From positions 26,001,391-26,065,390 of the forward strand of contig CM055107.1 in the NCBI GenBank assembly GCA_029204225.1: DNA of 64,000 nt, written 5' to 3'. Origin of the DNA: Diphasiastrum complanatum (Eukaryota; Streptophyta; Lycopodiopsida; Lycopodiales; Lycopodiaceae). Both the position numbers and the translations under genes were made by a program. This document shows positions 1-10,240 of this stretch, piece by piece; position 1 is the first letter of the stretch; each line of letters opens with the position of its first letter. The notes under the pieces were generated by a model, which saw nothing but the letters and a program-made list of their open reading frames with translations, searched no databases and had not been told where the DNA came from.

Positions 1-529
1 AAGGAACGTTCTCTTTTCCATGTGAGAGAGTACTGGTATAGCCCCAAAATATGTGAAGAGCACGTAGGTTGCAAAAGCCAACATGCATCCCAATGAACTA
101 AACAAAATATACATTTAATTTAGAGACCATATAATTGTAAAAAGGTTGTTGAAGGAAAATGTCCAAATAAGCTTGCATTTTTATGGGGGATTGATCATAT
201 ATGAAGTAAGTATAGAATGTACTCTATTTGATAAATGAGGATGCAATGTATTGAGCGTGATGAATAAGTTTGGTGCAATTGTTTTCGAAAGCATCTTATG
301 GTAATAGTGACATAGATATTGCAGCAACTATAGTAGGAATTGTTGTGCTACAAAGAATAGAAGAAAGAAGAGGTTTATGAACAAAGCACGTGAAAGAGAA
401 CAATAATATAGAAAGAACCTTGGTACGCTTTGAGAAGGATCCTAAAAGGGTACTAGAAAGGATGACTAGGAAAATAATAGTATGAGCAAGCCCTGGACAG
501 TGGAGATTTTTGAATGAACATAGAATGGT
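1..529. other. AT-rich sequence, no gene recognised
   Basis: No frame on either strand gives a recognisable domain. The right-hand end runs into the integrase remnant that starts near 530 on the minus strand, so part of this stretch may be the decayed continuation of that element. No terminal repeat or primer-binding site is visible. Confidence 0.4.
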
Positions 530-2021
530 GCTGGAAACTTAAGAATGACTTTGTTTTCTCTCTCAACAAGACCATTTGACTGAGGCGAATAGGAGGTAAT
601 GTATTGTTGCTCAATGCTGTTGTTAAGGCAGTACTCCTTGAACTTGATGAAAGCTTCTGATTTTTATTTAAAGAAGTAAATAGTTGTTCTTTTGGAGAAT
701 TTGTCAACAAAGATAATAAAATACTTTGCATCTAGCAATGGAGTTTGCATAGGTCCACATATATCTGTATGAGCAACATCTAACAGACCTTTTGTTGCAT
801 GCCTTTGACTTGATCTAAAAGGAATCCTAGTCTGCTTTCTAAGGATGCAGCTATGACAGACATGAAGATCAACTTTACCAGAAGGATAGTCGAGATCAAG
901 AGCCATGAATTGTCTGGACATGTTCGAAACAGATGCATAATTCAAGTGTCTTAAGCGATGATGCCATAGTAATGCTTTATAGACAAGAACATAGGTTTTC
1001 AAAGCTTGACTAGAATCAGAATAACAATGTGCCAATCTATATAAGTATCCATGTCTCTTGCCGAGTGCAAGGATCTTATTACTCCTATCGATAATTATGC
1101 ATTGATCAGACTCAAACTCCACCTTATGACCTAAATTTGTAATTCTATTTACTGATAACAGATTTGTAGAGAGACTAGAAACATACAAGACTTTTGATAG
1201 TAGTTTGAATTGATTATGTTGGAATTTCAATCTTATAATACCTTCACCTTCAATAGTGTGAGTACTATCGTCACCAAGATGAATATACTTCTTTGTGCTG
1301 TAAGGCGTATAGGATTGGAAAATCTCACGATGATTGGTCATATGTTGAGTAGCTCCAGAATCTAGAAACCACAAATCATCCGAATATGCATATTTGTCTT
1401 TGACCATAAAAGCGCCTTCGTCCATTTCGACTTGAGGAGATGCTGTAACTATATTTGCTTGTTGATCAGGTTGCTTGGCTGAATTCTTTGCTTTGAGAAT
1501 TTGGCAATGGATCTCATGGTTATTGCGTTTGCAATACCTGCAAAACCTCTTCTTTTTCGACGAATGTGGATTTGATGATTGTTCTTGACTTTGAGTCTGT
1601 TTCTGATTCGATACAGACTGCTTGGAGCTTTTTTGCTTCTGTCATTTCAAGCCCTTGTTGACATATAGAGCAGGAGACGAGGAGGTAGACAAAGTGTCTT
1701 GACTTCTTCGATTATCTTCTTGCAACAACATAGTGATAACTCTGATAAGAGTTAAATATGAGTGTGTCGTGATGATCATCACCCAGTTCTCATATGTAGA
1801 GGGCAGGCTTGAAAGCAATGTCATAATTGCGTCTTGATCATTTATGACTCATCCGACAGCGGCCATCTGTTGCAAGAGATTCTTAAATTGGTTAATGTGA
1901 CTCTGAAGAGAATCACTATTTGACATCTTGAATGTGAAGAATTTCCTTCAAAGATGTAACTTAGTAGTTACGTCTCTCACATCGTACAGTGAGCTCAGGA
2001 TGTCCCAAACTTGATCTAAAG
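530..2021 (-). pseudogene. Ty1/copia gag-protease-integrase remnant
   Basis: Reading on the minus strand from 2021 down, the fragments follow copia order. First comes a C-terminal gag piece (LDQVWDILSSLYD near 2010, SSLPSTYENW near 1800). Next is a CCHC knuckle near 1540 (CRYCKRNNHEIHC, with three instead of four residues between His and the last Cys). Then come the aspartic protease motif FLDSGATQHM near 1365, a pre-integrase zinc region (HHRLRHLN) and the start of integrase (HTDICGP near 760). The integrase then jumps to EYCLNN...SPQSNGL at 560-630, skipping the segment with the second catalytic Asp. Several frames and stops are needed, so it is dead. It would have encoded the capsid and enzymes of a retrotransposon. 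Confidence 0.8.
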
Positions 2022-2528
2022 TAGTGTAGTTGATGAAGATACATGTGATACTTTGGAAGTCGAGCTTCTTCCTGAGATCACGAGGAATCTACGCAAAAGC
2101 AGTACATCTAAAAACTCGTAAGTTTGATAGAGAAGGTTTGTTACTAGTCCAAACTTGAATGATGTTTTGTCTGAGAGACCTTTAGTAGGACCTCTGTTCT
2201 GAATATAGGTTGCTATTGAAACAGCTTCAGCCCAGAAGGACTTCGGAAGTGTAGCATGTGATAACATGCACTTTTTTGATTTGACTAAGGTTCCGTTCTT
2301 TCTCTTAGCAAGACCATTTGACTGAGGTGAATAGGAGGTAATGTATTGTTGCTCAATGCCATTGTTAAGGCAGTACTCGAATTTGGTGGAGATGTATTCT
2401 CCCCCGTTATCTGACCTCAATGCTTTGATTCGTTTGCCAGACTCATCGAGTCGAAGATATTCATTAGTCGGGATGTCATCTTTATCGAAGATCAGTTTCA
2501 AGACCTCAAAGGAAAAGGAAGTGCCCAT
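2022..2528 (-). pseudogene. Ty1/copia integrase core fragment
   Basis: The minus strand encodes an integrase core: KALRSDNGGEYIS (second catalytic Asp), then YSPQSNGLAKRKN (third catalytic residue region, normally NGVAERKN; the Glu is replaced by Lys), then FWAEAVSIATYIQNR. A frame change near 2150 leads into a piece resembling the conserved LRVFGCxAY...DLRKKLD end of integrase, finishing near 2022, where a gag fragment of the neighbouring remnant begins. The order integrase-then-gag is not that of one element, so this is a separate fragment. Its 5' end abuts, head to head, an RT fragment on the plus strand. Confidence 0.75.
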
Positions 2529-2534
2529 GTAGCT

Positions 2535-3440
2535 GACCTGTCAGATTCTTATGACATATTGAACTTTCCAGTTCCTCAGTCGACTATTCCCATTGAAGAT
2601 CCAAGCTCATCTACTCTCGACGAACAACAAATCAATGGCGAATCAGAAGAAGATGATGTTGCATTCCATCGACTACAGTTAGATGAAGCTAATCAACTTC
2701 CTCTATTACCCAAAAGATCTTCAAGAGCAAGCAGACCACCTAACCGGTATATCGACGAGTTTGCAGCCTATCTTGTTCACGAACCGACGTCTGTCCAAGA
2801 GGCACTCAATCAGCGTGATTCAAATCCCTGGAAAGAAGCTATGAATAAAGAATATTTATCTCTTATCAAGAAGCAGACATGGACAATTGTCGAATTACTT
2901 GCTAATAGAAACGTAGTTGATTGCAAATGGATTCTCAAAGTCAAGTACAATACAGATGGAAGCATCAACAAAAGAAAGGCACGACTTATCGCTAGAGGAT
3001 TTTCTCAGGTATACAACATCGATTACATTGAGACGTTCAGTCCAATAGTCAAGCATTCTTCTATTCGACTTTTGCTATCATTTGCCATTGTAGCAGATTT
3101 GAAAATACATCATATCTCAATGGGATTATTGAAGAAGACATTTACATGGTGCAATCTGAAGGTTATATTATCGAGGGTAAACACAATCATGTGTGTAAAC
3201 TCCATAAGGCACTTTATGGCTTGAAGCAATCTGTTCGAGCATGGTTTCAAAGGATCAATACTTTCCTTATTGATCACGGCTACACACATAGCTCTTCAGA
3301 TTCTAATGTTTACTTCAAAGCAATGCAACAGTCTTTTATCATTATCACTCTATATGTGGATGATACATTGCTTTTCAGCAATAGTACCGATTTGATAAAA
3401 GAGGCCAAGACAATGCTATTTTTCAAATTTGACATGATTC
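2535..3440 (+). pseudogene. Ty1/copia reverse transcriptase fragment
   Basis: The plus strand encodes the integrase-RT linker (RSSRASRPPNRY near 2735) followed by the start of RT: DCKWILKVKYNTDGS, KARLIARGFSQ, IDYIETFSPIVK. Near 3125 the frame shifts; the first catalytic Asp block is damaged. It continues as KLHKALYGLKQSVRAWFQRI and the catalytic YVDDTLLFS near 3355. The fragment stops at FKFDM near 3436, where LTR-like sequence is fused on. RNase H is absent. The RT would copy element RNA into DNA; this copy cannot be functional. Confidence 0.85.
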
Positions 3441-3443
3441 CTC

Positions 3444-3718
3444 TATTGTCTTGCGCTCATTAGCATATGATTTTATTGCGTTCAATTTATGTCCGAATGC
3501 ATGCATCTCTGTATTGCTTTTGTAACTGATAGAAATTGTCTGAGAATTAAATACTTTATGTTTGGCTACGTAATCACTTAGTATCTAGCGAAAGTTAGTT
3601 TCTAAAGATTGGACGTGATTTCTATCACTACTGTTTTGTTCAATTTGATAGGCGTAGTCATGGGAAGTAGGAAAAGTTTTTTGTTTCCACCATTACTTTA
3701 TCTATCCTGTTTCCGACA
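3444..3718 (+). repeat. LTR fragment, left inverted arm
   Basis: This stretch is the reverse complement, with substitutions and small indels, of 4080-4376. It ends in CCTGTTTCCGACA, matching inverted TGTCGGAAATAGG at the start of the right arm, so 3718 is a genuine LTR edge (CA end). No primer-binding site follows it, so it behaves as the end of a 3' LTR. It is fused on its left directly to the truncated RT fragment. Confidence 0.75.
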
Positions 3719-4079
3719 GGCGATCAAGGTCTTCATTTTAAATGTCCACAAATAAGAATTGGATCCATTCAGCTTGTTTGCGATAAGACCAGCTTACTTT
3801 GAGAATTCATCTGGAACTTAGTCTGTTGATTGTATCGATGACGCTAAGATGTAGTAATGCCAACAAAAGGAAATCAATTCTCTGATACTAAAAGGATGAA
3901 AGCAACGCAAGAATATGATATCAATTTGATATCGAGAAAGATATCAAGTATTAGAGCTTTTCGCTCTGATATCAGAACAATATTAGGCCCTGCTAGAGAT
4001 CACAGGTTTGATATCATAATGGTTCAGATAAAAAATTAGTGATCTAGCACTGATACTATGATAGTATGCTCTGATACCA
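3719..4079 (-). other. copia leader with reiterated PBS-like motifs
   Basis: On the minus strand this is the 5' leader of the element whose LTR begins at 4080. The complement of the primer-binding site, GCTCTGATACCA, lies at 4068-4079, directly against the LTR. Degenerate copies of the same motif occur at 4047-4058, 3963-3974 and 3880-3890. No gag follows: the leader ends at the left LTR arm. Confidence 0.65.
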
Positions 4080-4677
4080 TGTCGGAAATAGGTGAGATAA
4101 TTGAATGCAGAAACTTTCTACTTCCAATGCATGACTACGCCTATCAAAAAATTGAACAAAGCAGTAGTGACGGAAATCACGTCCAATCTTTAGCAACTAA
4201 CTTTCGCTAGATACTAACTGATTACGTAGCCAAACATGAAGTATTGAATTCTCAGACAATTTTATCAGTTACAAAAGCAATACAGAGATGCATGCATTTT
4301 GACACAAACTAAACGCAATAAGGAAATAGTATTGATTCATAAAAACAAGATCAGATACTAATGAGCGCAAGACAATAGCGGATAGAAACCGCGCACTCTA
4401 AAGCTGTCTCTGAGTAAGTGAGAATAAGTCTGAAATAAGCAACTCTGCTGATAAGCAGGAGCGCAGTAGCAACTCTGAAATAAATCTCTAAAATACTGAG
4501 CTAGAATGCTCAAGAGAGTTCAAGCTTGAAAGCTTGATAGAGAGCTAACAACAATACTTTCTAATTGTGAACGATCTGCTTGATGAGAGCGCAGGAAGCG
4601 TCGTGTTATAACACTCAACTCCTTCACAATTCACAATAACATTTTCAGATTTGATTATTGAGATGTATGAACAACTG

Positions 4678-4684
4678 ATTTATA
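4678..4684 (-). promoter_or_regulatory. TATA box in LTR
   Basis: TATAAAT on the minus strand. It lies within the LTR that starts at 4080, about 600 bp upstream of the PBS in element orientation, and 73-200 bp downstream of the TTCNNGAA cluster. Confidence 0.5.
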
Positions 4685-4756
4685 CTAAGTAATTAGATCG
4701 TCAAATGCGATTTCCAGTTGCCTTGCTAGCTTTCAGCCCTCAGCCTAACAAAGACA

Positions 4757-4878
4757 TTCGCGAACTCAAAAGTCAAGAGACACGAAACACGAAAAGTTTC
4801 GCGAACACGAAAGTCAAAAGAAACGAAGACGAACGGTTCACGAAAGTCAAAGGACACGAACACGAACAGTTTCACGAA
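4757..4878 (-). promoter_or_regulatory. cluster of four heat-shock-element-like palindromes
   Basis: TTCGCGAA at 4757-4764 and 4798-4805, and TTCACGAA at 4837-4844 and 4871-4878. Each is a TTCnnGAA dimer, the core of the plant heat shock element, and several are followed by further GAAs at 5-6 bp spacing. They are spaced 41, 39 and 34 bp apart in the U3 part of an LTR, upstream of its TATA box. The function is inferred from the motif only. Confidence 0.45.
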
Positions 4879-5240
4879 CACGAAAGATTTACGAACGAGA
4901 ATCTTTTGCGGTCTGACACAATATTTCTTTGCGGTCAAGTACTAGAGAAAGGCAGACGAGCTAAACGAAACCAGCGATGGAAACGAAACCAACGACGTGA
5001 CACGAAAAATGTTGTGAAACCCGTTTTGCCCTCACGCTCCAAAGAGTACCAGCAAAGATCACACAAGTACCGAGGAGTACGGAGATCTGATCTGATGGCA
5101 TGACATCAGCAACATATACTCCCTAGGTCGTGGCTATTGTGCCATTCTTGTAATTCCCTGTTTATTTGTAGATGTTTAATCACTCTAATCTTAGATTTAC
5201 ATAGAACGACTATACTTACTGGATGATACTTGACATATAG

Positions 5241-5893
5241 ATCGGCAGATTACATATAGATGTAAAAAAACGAAGTAGTCTGATGCTAGCAAGCAATCAA
5301 GACGAAATACAGACAACAAGTCCGCCTGCGTGCGAGACGAGCTCTGTGATCAGGATCCATAGAGATCCAAAGTCGACTAGTAAGTGAGACATACATCCGT
5401 GAGAGAAGTGTATCTATCTCACGGCAACGCACTGCGTGGATATGCATGCAGTTCTTGAAGAATCAGAGGAGAAAAATCAATAGACGATATTGTAGCGCAC
5501 ATGTCAATCTTCTTATTGTGTCTGATCTCGAATGCAATTGCTTCTACTGTTATTTCACATGTATGAGTTTTCTTGTTCATTTGAATTTCGCACCCTGGTT
5601 GAAACTATCTTGAATGCTGCATTAATTTTATAAACGTAGATCAGCAGTGCCTGACTACATCTGGAGAATTGTAGGAGTGATTCAGCTGGCAGTGTCCAGC
5701 GGTCGCATCCGAACTCCATCCGAACAGCAAGAGAGAGAGAGAGTCGCGGTTGCTTCGCGAAAGCTTCATCCGATTCCCTTCAGTGGTATCAGAGCATATC
5801 ACGCTCTCGAATCGTTCGAGTCATACTCCCTTCAATGGTATCAGAGCATATCACACTCTCGAATCGTTCGATTCGAATCGATTTCTCTCTTCA
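5241..5893 (+). repeat. 5' LTR of the 5.2-9.1 kb copia element
   Basis: The sequence matches 8481-9129 with scattered substitutions. The right edge is exact (...CTCTTCA at 5893, one base before the PBS). The left edge is where similarity to the 3' copy fades; the original LTR may start further left, between 5100 and 5240, because the 3' copy is itself truncated. Its last 110 bp contain two extra TGGTATCAGAGC motifs (5784-5795 and 5836-5847). Confidence 0.75.
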
Positions 5894-5894
5894 G

Positions 5895-5906
5895 TGGTAT
5901 CAGAGC
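5895..5906 (+). promoter_or_regulatory. primer-binding site (initiator tRNA-Met)
   Basis: TGGTATCAGAGC, one base after the LTR end. It is complementary to the 3' end of plant initiator tRNA-Met and would prime minus-strand DNA synthesis. Two upstream copies of the motif lie inside the LTR itself. Confidence 0.85.
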
Positions 5907-6011
5907 CTACCTTATCTTGTCATATTCTGACATAGCCGAGAAGCTAGCAGATCCAGGAAGCCAAATATTCAAACAATCAACCATTAACAAGGGAACAGAC
6001 TTCAAGAAACA

Positions 6012-6914
6012 ATGGCTTCAATCAACAGCATGCAGAGCAAGATCTGCACAATATTTGATTCTTCAAGATCTAACTTTCTAGCTTGGAAAGTTAAGACATC
6101 ATTGATACTCAAGGGCGAAGGACTCTTCCCCTGGGTGGATGGCACATAAGAAATGCCTACGGCAACAGGCACGAAGCTACGTGAATGGAGGGAGAAAAAC
6201 GACAAGGTAGTAGCCTTGCTATCATCTTCCATCGAAGATAGTCTCACACTTGACCTGGCTACACTCTCCAAAGCTAAGGAGATGTGGGATGCATTACTCA
6301 CCAGATTTCAGACGAAATCAAGAAGTCAGATCATGATGCTGGAAGATCAGCTGACGAATCTACAGTGGAATGGAAAGGACCTCACCTCTTTCGTAAGAAA
6401 GATGAAGGATCTGTTTCTATCACTACATAACTCTGGAGCAGAGAATGCAGTGCCAGCTGAGAAGCAGCTCACATACCTGTTGAGAGCCTTACCCAGATTG
6501 TTCCAGACAACGAGGACCCTGCTCGCGAAAGATCCTACCATGAACCTCGAAAAGGCGATTGTCGAGATTCGAGAGGAAGTCGAAGCCAGAGAACACCTTG
6601 ATCACAAGGATGGTTCTGACTAGGCCCTCTACGACAATATAGAAAAATCCAATAAACAATTTAAGCCTAAGAGGGAGTCCAATCAGAGGCAGGATCATGA
6701 CCAGCAAGCAGAGAGTACCAGCAAGAGCAACTGGAGGAGCAAAGGGAGGTCGAAACAACAAGGTGCAGACAAAAAGACTTGTGTGAGATGCAAAAGAGAT
6801 AGGCATACAGTTGATACATGCTGGCTCAATCCCAAGATTGAGTGTATCCATTGCCACAAGAAGGGTCATGCAGCCATGGATTGCCGCCAGAACCCAAGAA
6901 ACAAATCAGCATAG
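6012..6914 (+). pseudogene. Ty1/copia gag with two CCHC zinc knuckles
   Basis: A single frame runs 300 codons from the ATG at 6012 to a stop at 6912 and is broken by two in-frame stops (6147 and 6621). The middle carries the copia gag region (SKAKEMWDALLTRF, FVRKMKDLFLSL). The C-terminus has two tandem CX2CX4HX4C knuckles (CVRCKRDRHTVDTC and CIHCHKKGHAAMDC), which bind nucleic acid. A pair of knuckles is less usual than the single one seen in the other copia copies of this window. Gag forms the virus-like particle. No frameshift is needed, so decay here is mild. Confidence 0.8.
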
Positions 6915-7300
6915 AACAAACATGAGAACAACAATAGTTCGTCCTATGTCGAGGAGCCGAGAGCTCGAAGATGGGCGAAGAAAGAGCGAACAGAAATTGT
7001 TCGACCGTCTACATCTGACGAATAATGTTTGATTTCAGAAGTGTAGATCCCTCAAGATTCATAGTTCTTGGAGATGGATCTAGACATCAATATTGGTTCA
7101 CTATGGCTCAACACCAACGGCAGAGACAGATGACTCGAAGACGTTCTGTTTGTGCCTACTCTGCAACAAGACTTGCTCGTTGTAGCAAGAATAGTAGATG
7201 CATGGATGCGTGTGACATTTTCTAACGAAGCATGCAACGTGATTGACGCCAGTACCAGTACTCTCATCTCTCAAGGTAGAAGGAAAGGTAACCTATATCA
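6915..7300 (+). pseudogene. decayed copia protease and pre-integrase region
   Basis: After gag, the frame is broken by stops. The piece LEDVLFVPTLQQDLL near 7140 matches the C-terminal part of copia protease, and GRRKGNLYHL near 7275 is the start of the pre-integrase domain. The catalytic D(S/T)GA motif is not found. The order agrees with the gag upstream and the integrase downstream. Confidence 0.6.
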
Positions 7301-8009
7301 TCTGAAGGTATGCCTACGTGAAGTTCAGGTGCATCAGACTCATGACAACTCGCCAGACACTCTGTGGCACAGAAGACTCTGCCACATGAACTCAATGGCA
7401 CTTTACCAAGCAAGCCACATGGAGCGATAACAGGGGTCCGCATCTCGAATGCAACCAGTTCGACCACCTGTGATGCATGTTTGAAAGGCAAGATGTCACG
7501 CACACCATTCGTCAAAGATTCCTACAGAACGACAAAGATTATGGAGCTAGTGCATTCTGACATCTGCGGACCATTCAACATGATCTCAGTAGGAGGTTCA
7601 AAGTATTATATAACCTTCATTGATGATTATAGCAAATTTTCCAGAGTGTATTTTATTCAGAATAAATCTAAAGCACTCGATAAATTCATAGAATATGTGA
7701 ATTGGGCCGAGAGATGTACAAACAACAAAGTGAAGCAGATCAAAACAGATCGAAGTGGCGAATATATCTCGAATCGCTTCACTGACTTTTGCAATGATCA
7801 TGGCATCATTCACAAAAGAACTGCAGCCTACACACCGTAGCAGAATGGTGTTGTTGAACGAAAGGACAAGACCCTGATGGAAGCAGCCAGATGCATGATG
7901 TCTTACTCGAAAGCTCCAAGGGCACTGTGGACTGAAGCAGTATCTACAACCGCATACATCCAGAATCGAACAGACAAGTCTGATGTTCCTCACACGACAA
8001 AAGACTGAT
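7301..8009 (+). pseudogene. Ty1/copia integrase
   Basis: Two frames are needed. The first carries LWHRRLCHMN near 7360; the second carries CDACLKGKMSRTPF (zinc-binding region), then HSDICGPF and the second catalytic Asp region IKTDRSGEYIS, where the usual SDNG is changed to DRSG. An in-frame TAG at 7838 replaces the Gln of the TPQQNG motif. The frame continues through VVERKDKTL and ends at 8007. RT is missing: the next recognisable domain is RNase H at about 8040, so about 1.5 kb has been lost. Confidence 0.8.
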
Positions 8010-8039
8010 GAAGAGAGAGAACAGATGCAGATGCAGACA

Positions 8040-8487
8040 ACACACGTCCTGATATTGCTTATGCAATATCAAGGTTGAGCCAATTCTGCACGAATCTAGG
8101 CTCGACACATTGGAAGATTGCGAAACAAATTTTGCAATATCTTCAATTAACGAGAGATTATGGCTTGTGTTATTGTTGTGGTGGAGGTTTCAGGATACGT
8201 TCCTACAGCGATGCTAGCTGGGCATCTCTCAAGGACGACTATAAGAGCATCTCAGGAGGATGCACCATCGCATCAGGAGCCACAGTTCTTTGAGTAAGCA
8301 AGAAGCAGACTGTTGTAGCCCAGTCATCTTGTGAAGCAGAATATGTTGCAGCAGCAAAGATGGCCTTTGAGATAATCTGGCTAAGGCAGTTCTTGGATGA
8401 ATTGGACGAAACAAGGAACGAGCCTCTGGTCTTGCATATGGACAACACCTCTACAATACACCTGACGAAAGATCTCATGATCGGCTA
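8040..8487 (+). pseudogene. Ty1/copia RNase H fragment
   Basis: The frame encodes PDIAYAISRLSQF, then SYSDASWASLKDDYKS (RNase H active-site Asp), a TGA at 8291, then SSCEAEYVAAAKMAFEIIWL (active-site Glu) and HMDNTSTIHLTKD. It is cut off at TKDLMIG, before the usual KHIDxxYHxIR end, by a junction with LTR sequence at about 8478. The same subfamily recurs at 60.9-61.55 kb. Confidence 0.8.
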
Positions 8488-9129
8488 AATACATACAAAT
8501 GTAAAAAAACGCAGTAGTTTGATGCTAGCAAGCAATCAAGACGAAATATAGACAACAAGTCCGCCTGCGTGCGAGACGAGCTCTGTGATCAGGATCCATA
8601 GAGATCCAAAGTTCGCTAGTAAGCAAGGCATACATCCGTGAGAGAAGTATATCTCTCTCACGCCAACGCACTGCGTGGATATGCATGTAGTGTTTGAAGA
8701 ATCAGAGGAGGAAAATTAATAGACGATATTGTAGCCTTTGCACACATGTCAATCTTCTTATTGTGTCTAATCTCGAATGCAATTGCTTCTACTATTATTT
8801 CATATGTCTGAGTTTTCTTGTTCATTTGAATTCCGCACCCTGGTTGAAACTATCTTGAATGCTGCATTAATTTTATAAACGTAGATCAACAGTGCTTGAC
8901 TACATTCTGGAGGATTGTAGGAGTGATTCAGCTGCCAGTGTCCAGCGGTTGCATCCGAACTCCATCCGAACAGCAAGAGAGAGAGAGAGTCGCGGTTGCT
9001 TTGCGAAAGCTTCATCCGATTCCCTTCAGTGGTATCAGAGCATATCACCCTCTCGAATTGTTCGAGTCATACTCCCTTCAGTGGTATCACGCTCTCAAAT
9101 CGTTCGATTCGAATTGATTTCTCTCTTCA
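8478..9129 (+). repeat. 3' LTR of the 5.2-9.1 kb copia element
   Basis: The sequence matches 5241-5893 almost throughout and ends at the same CTCTTCA (9129), followed by unrelated sequence instead of a PBS. It holds TGGTATCAGAGC at 9030-9041 and a shortened TGGTATCA at 9082-9089, showing that these motifs belong to the LTR. The left end is fused to truncated RNase H with no polypurine tract, so the 5' part of this LTR was deleted. Confidence 0.75.
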
Positions 9130-9828
<699 letters not shown>

Positions 9829-10054
9829 ATGGTGGCGTTAGTCATTATTATTAAGACTAGCAAAGGAGAGATAAGAGATAGAGAGAGAGAGAGAGTGGAA
9901 AGGTGGCCGTCAGTCATTAATGGAAAGGCGACCAATAAAGGTAGTTAATAAAGGTGGCCAAGAGTTAGCAAAAGTGTATGCATGGGTGAGGGGAGGAGGA
10001 TGCCTGCCCCCCCATACACATGCGCACCAATAGTTTTATACATATAGACTAGTG

Positions 10055-10240
10055 GGTATGCCCATCGTTGATTGGCGGCTGACGAGGGCGGCCGACGATC
10101 TGGATGATGGTCGATGATTTGGATGGCGGCCGATGGTCATTGACGGGTGGCCGATGTATGTATGTATGTGTGCCAGTGTATGTACATGATTGGATGTGTG
10201 AATGTATGTGTATGTGTGAGAATGTATGTACATTTTAGAA
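10055..10240 (+). repeat. GC-rich degenerate repeat followed by TGTA/TGTG-rich tract
   Basis: From 10055 to 10155 a degenerate 20-30-bp motif (GGCGGCCGATGATTTGGATG-like) recurs three or four times. From 10153 to 10235 the sequence is an imperfect TGTATG/TGTGTA simple repeat. Nothing suggests coding. Confidence 0.6.

Larger units (their letters stand above)
4080..5100 (-). repeat. copia-type LTR (5' LTR of a minus-strand element)
   Basis: The inner edge is exact: TGTCGG at 4080, adjacent to the PBS complement. The outer edge is not proven; GGCA at 5100 is a candidate. A TATA box (TATAAAT on the minus strand) sits at 4678-4684, so U3 lies above it and R/U5 below. U3 contains about 14 ACGAA pentamers between 4778 and 5010 and four TTCNNGAA palindromes. 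A diverged relative of the R/U5 part is at 43590-44010, and an inverted arm at 3444-3718. Confidence 0.6.

Noticed and set aside
1-450. Possible PIF/Harbinger transposase start (Arg/Glu-rich frame near 330-440)
   Set aside because: Only a vague composition match; stops interrupt it and no DDE motif or terminal repeat is visible.
4705-5103. 132-codon plus-strand frame rich in Lys/Arg/Glu
   Set aside because: It overlies the ACGAA-rich U3 of a minus-strand LTR; the composition follows the repeat and no domain is recognised.
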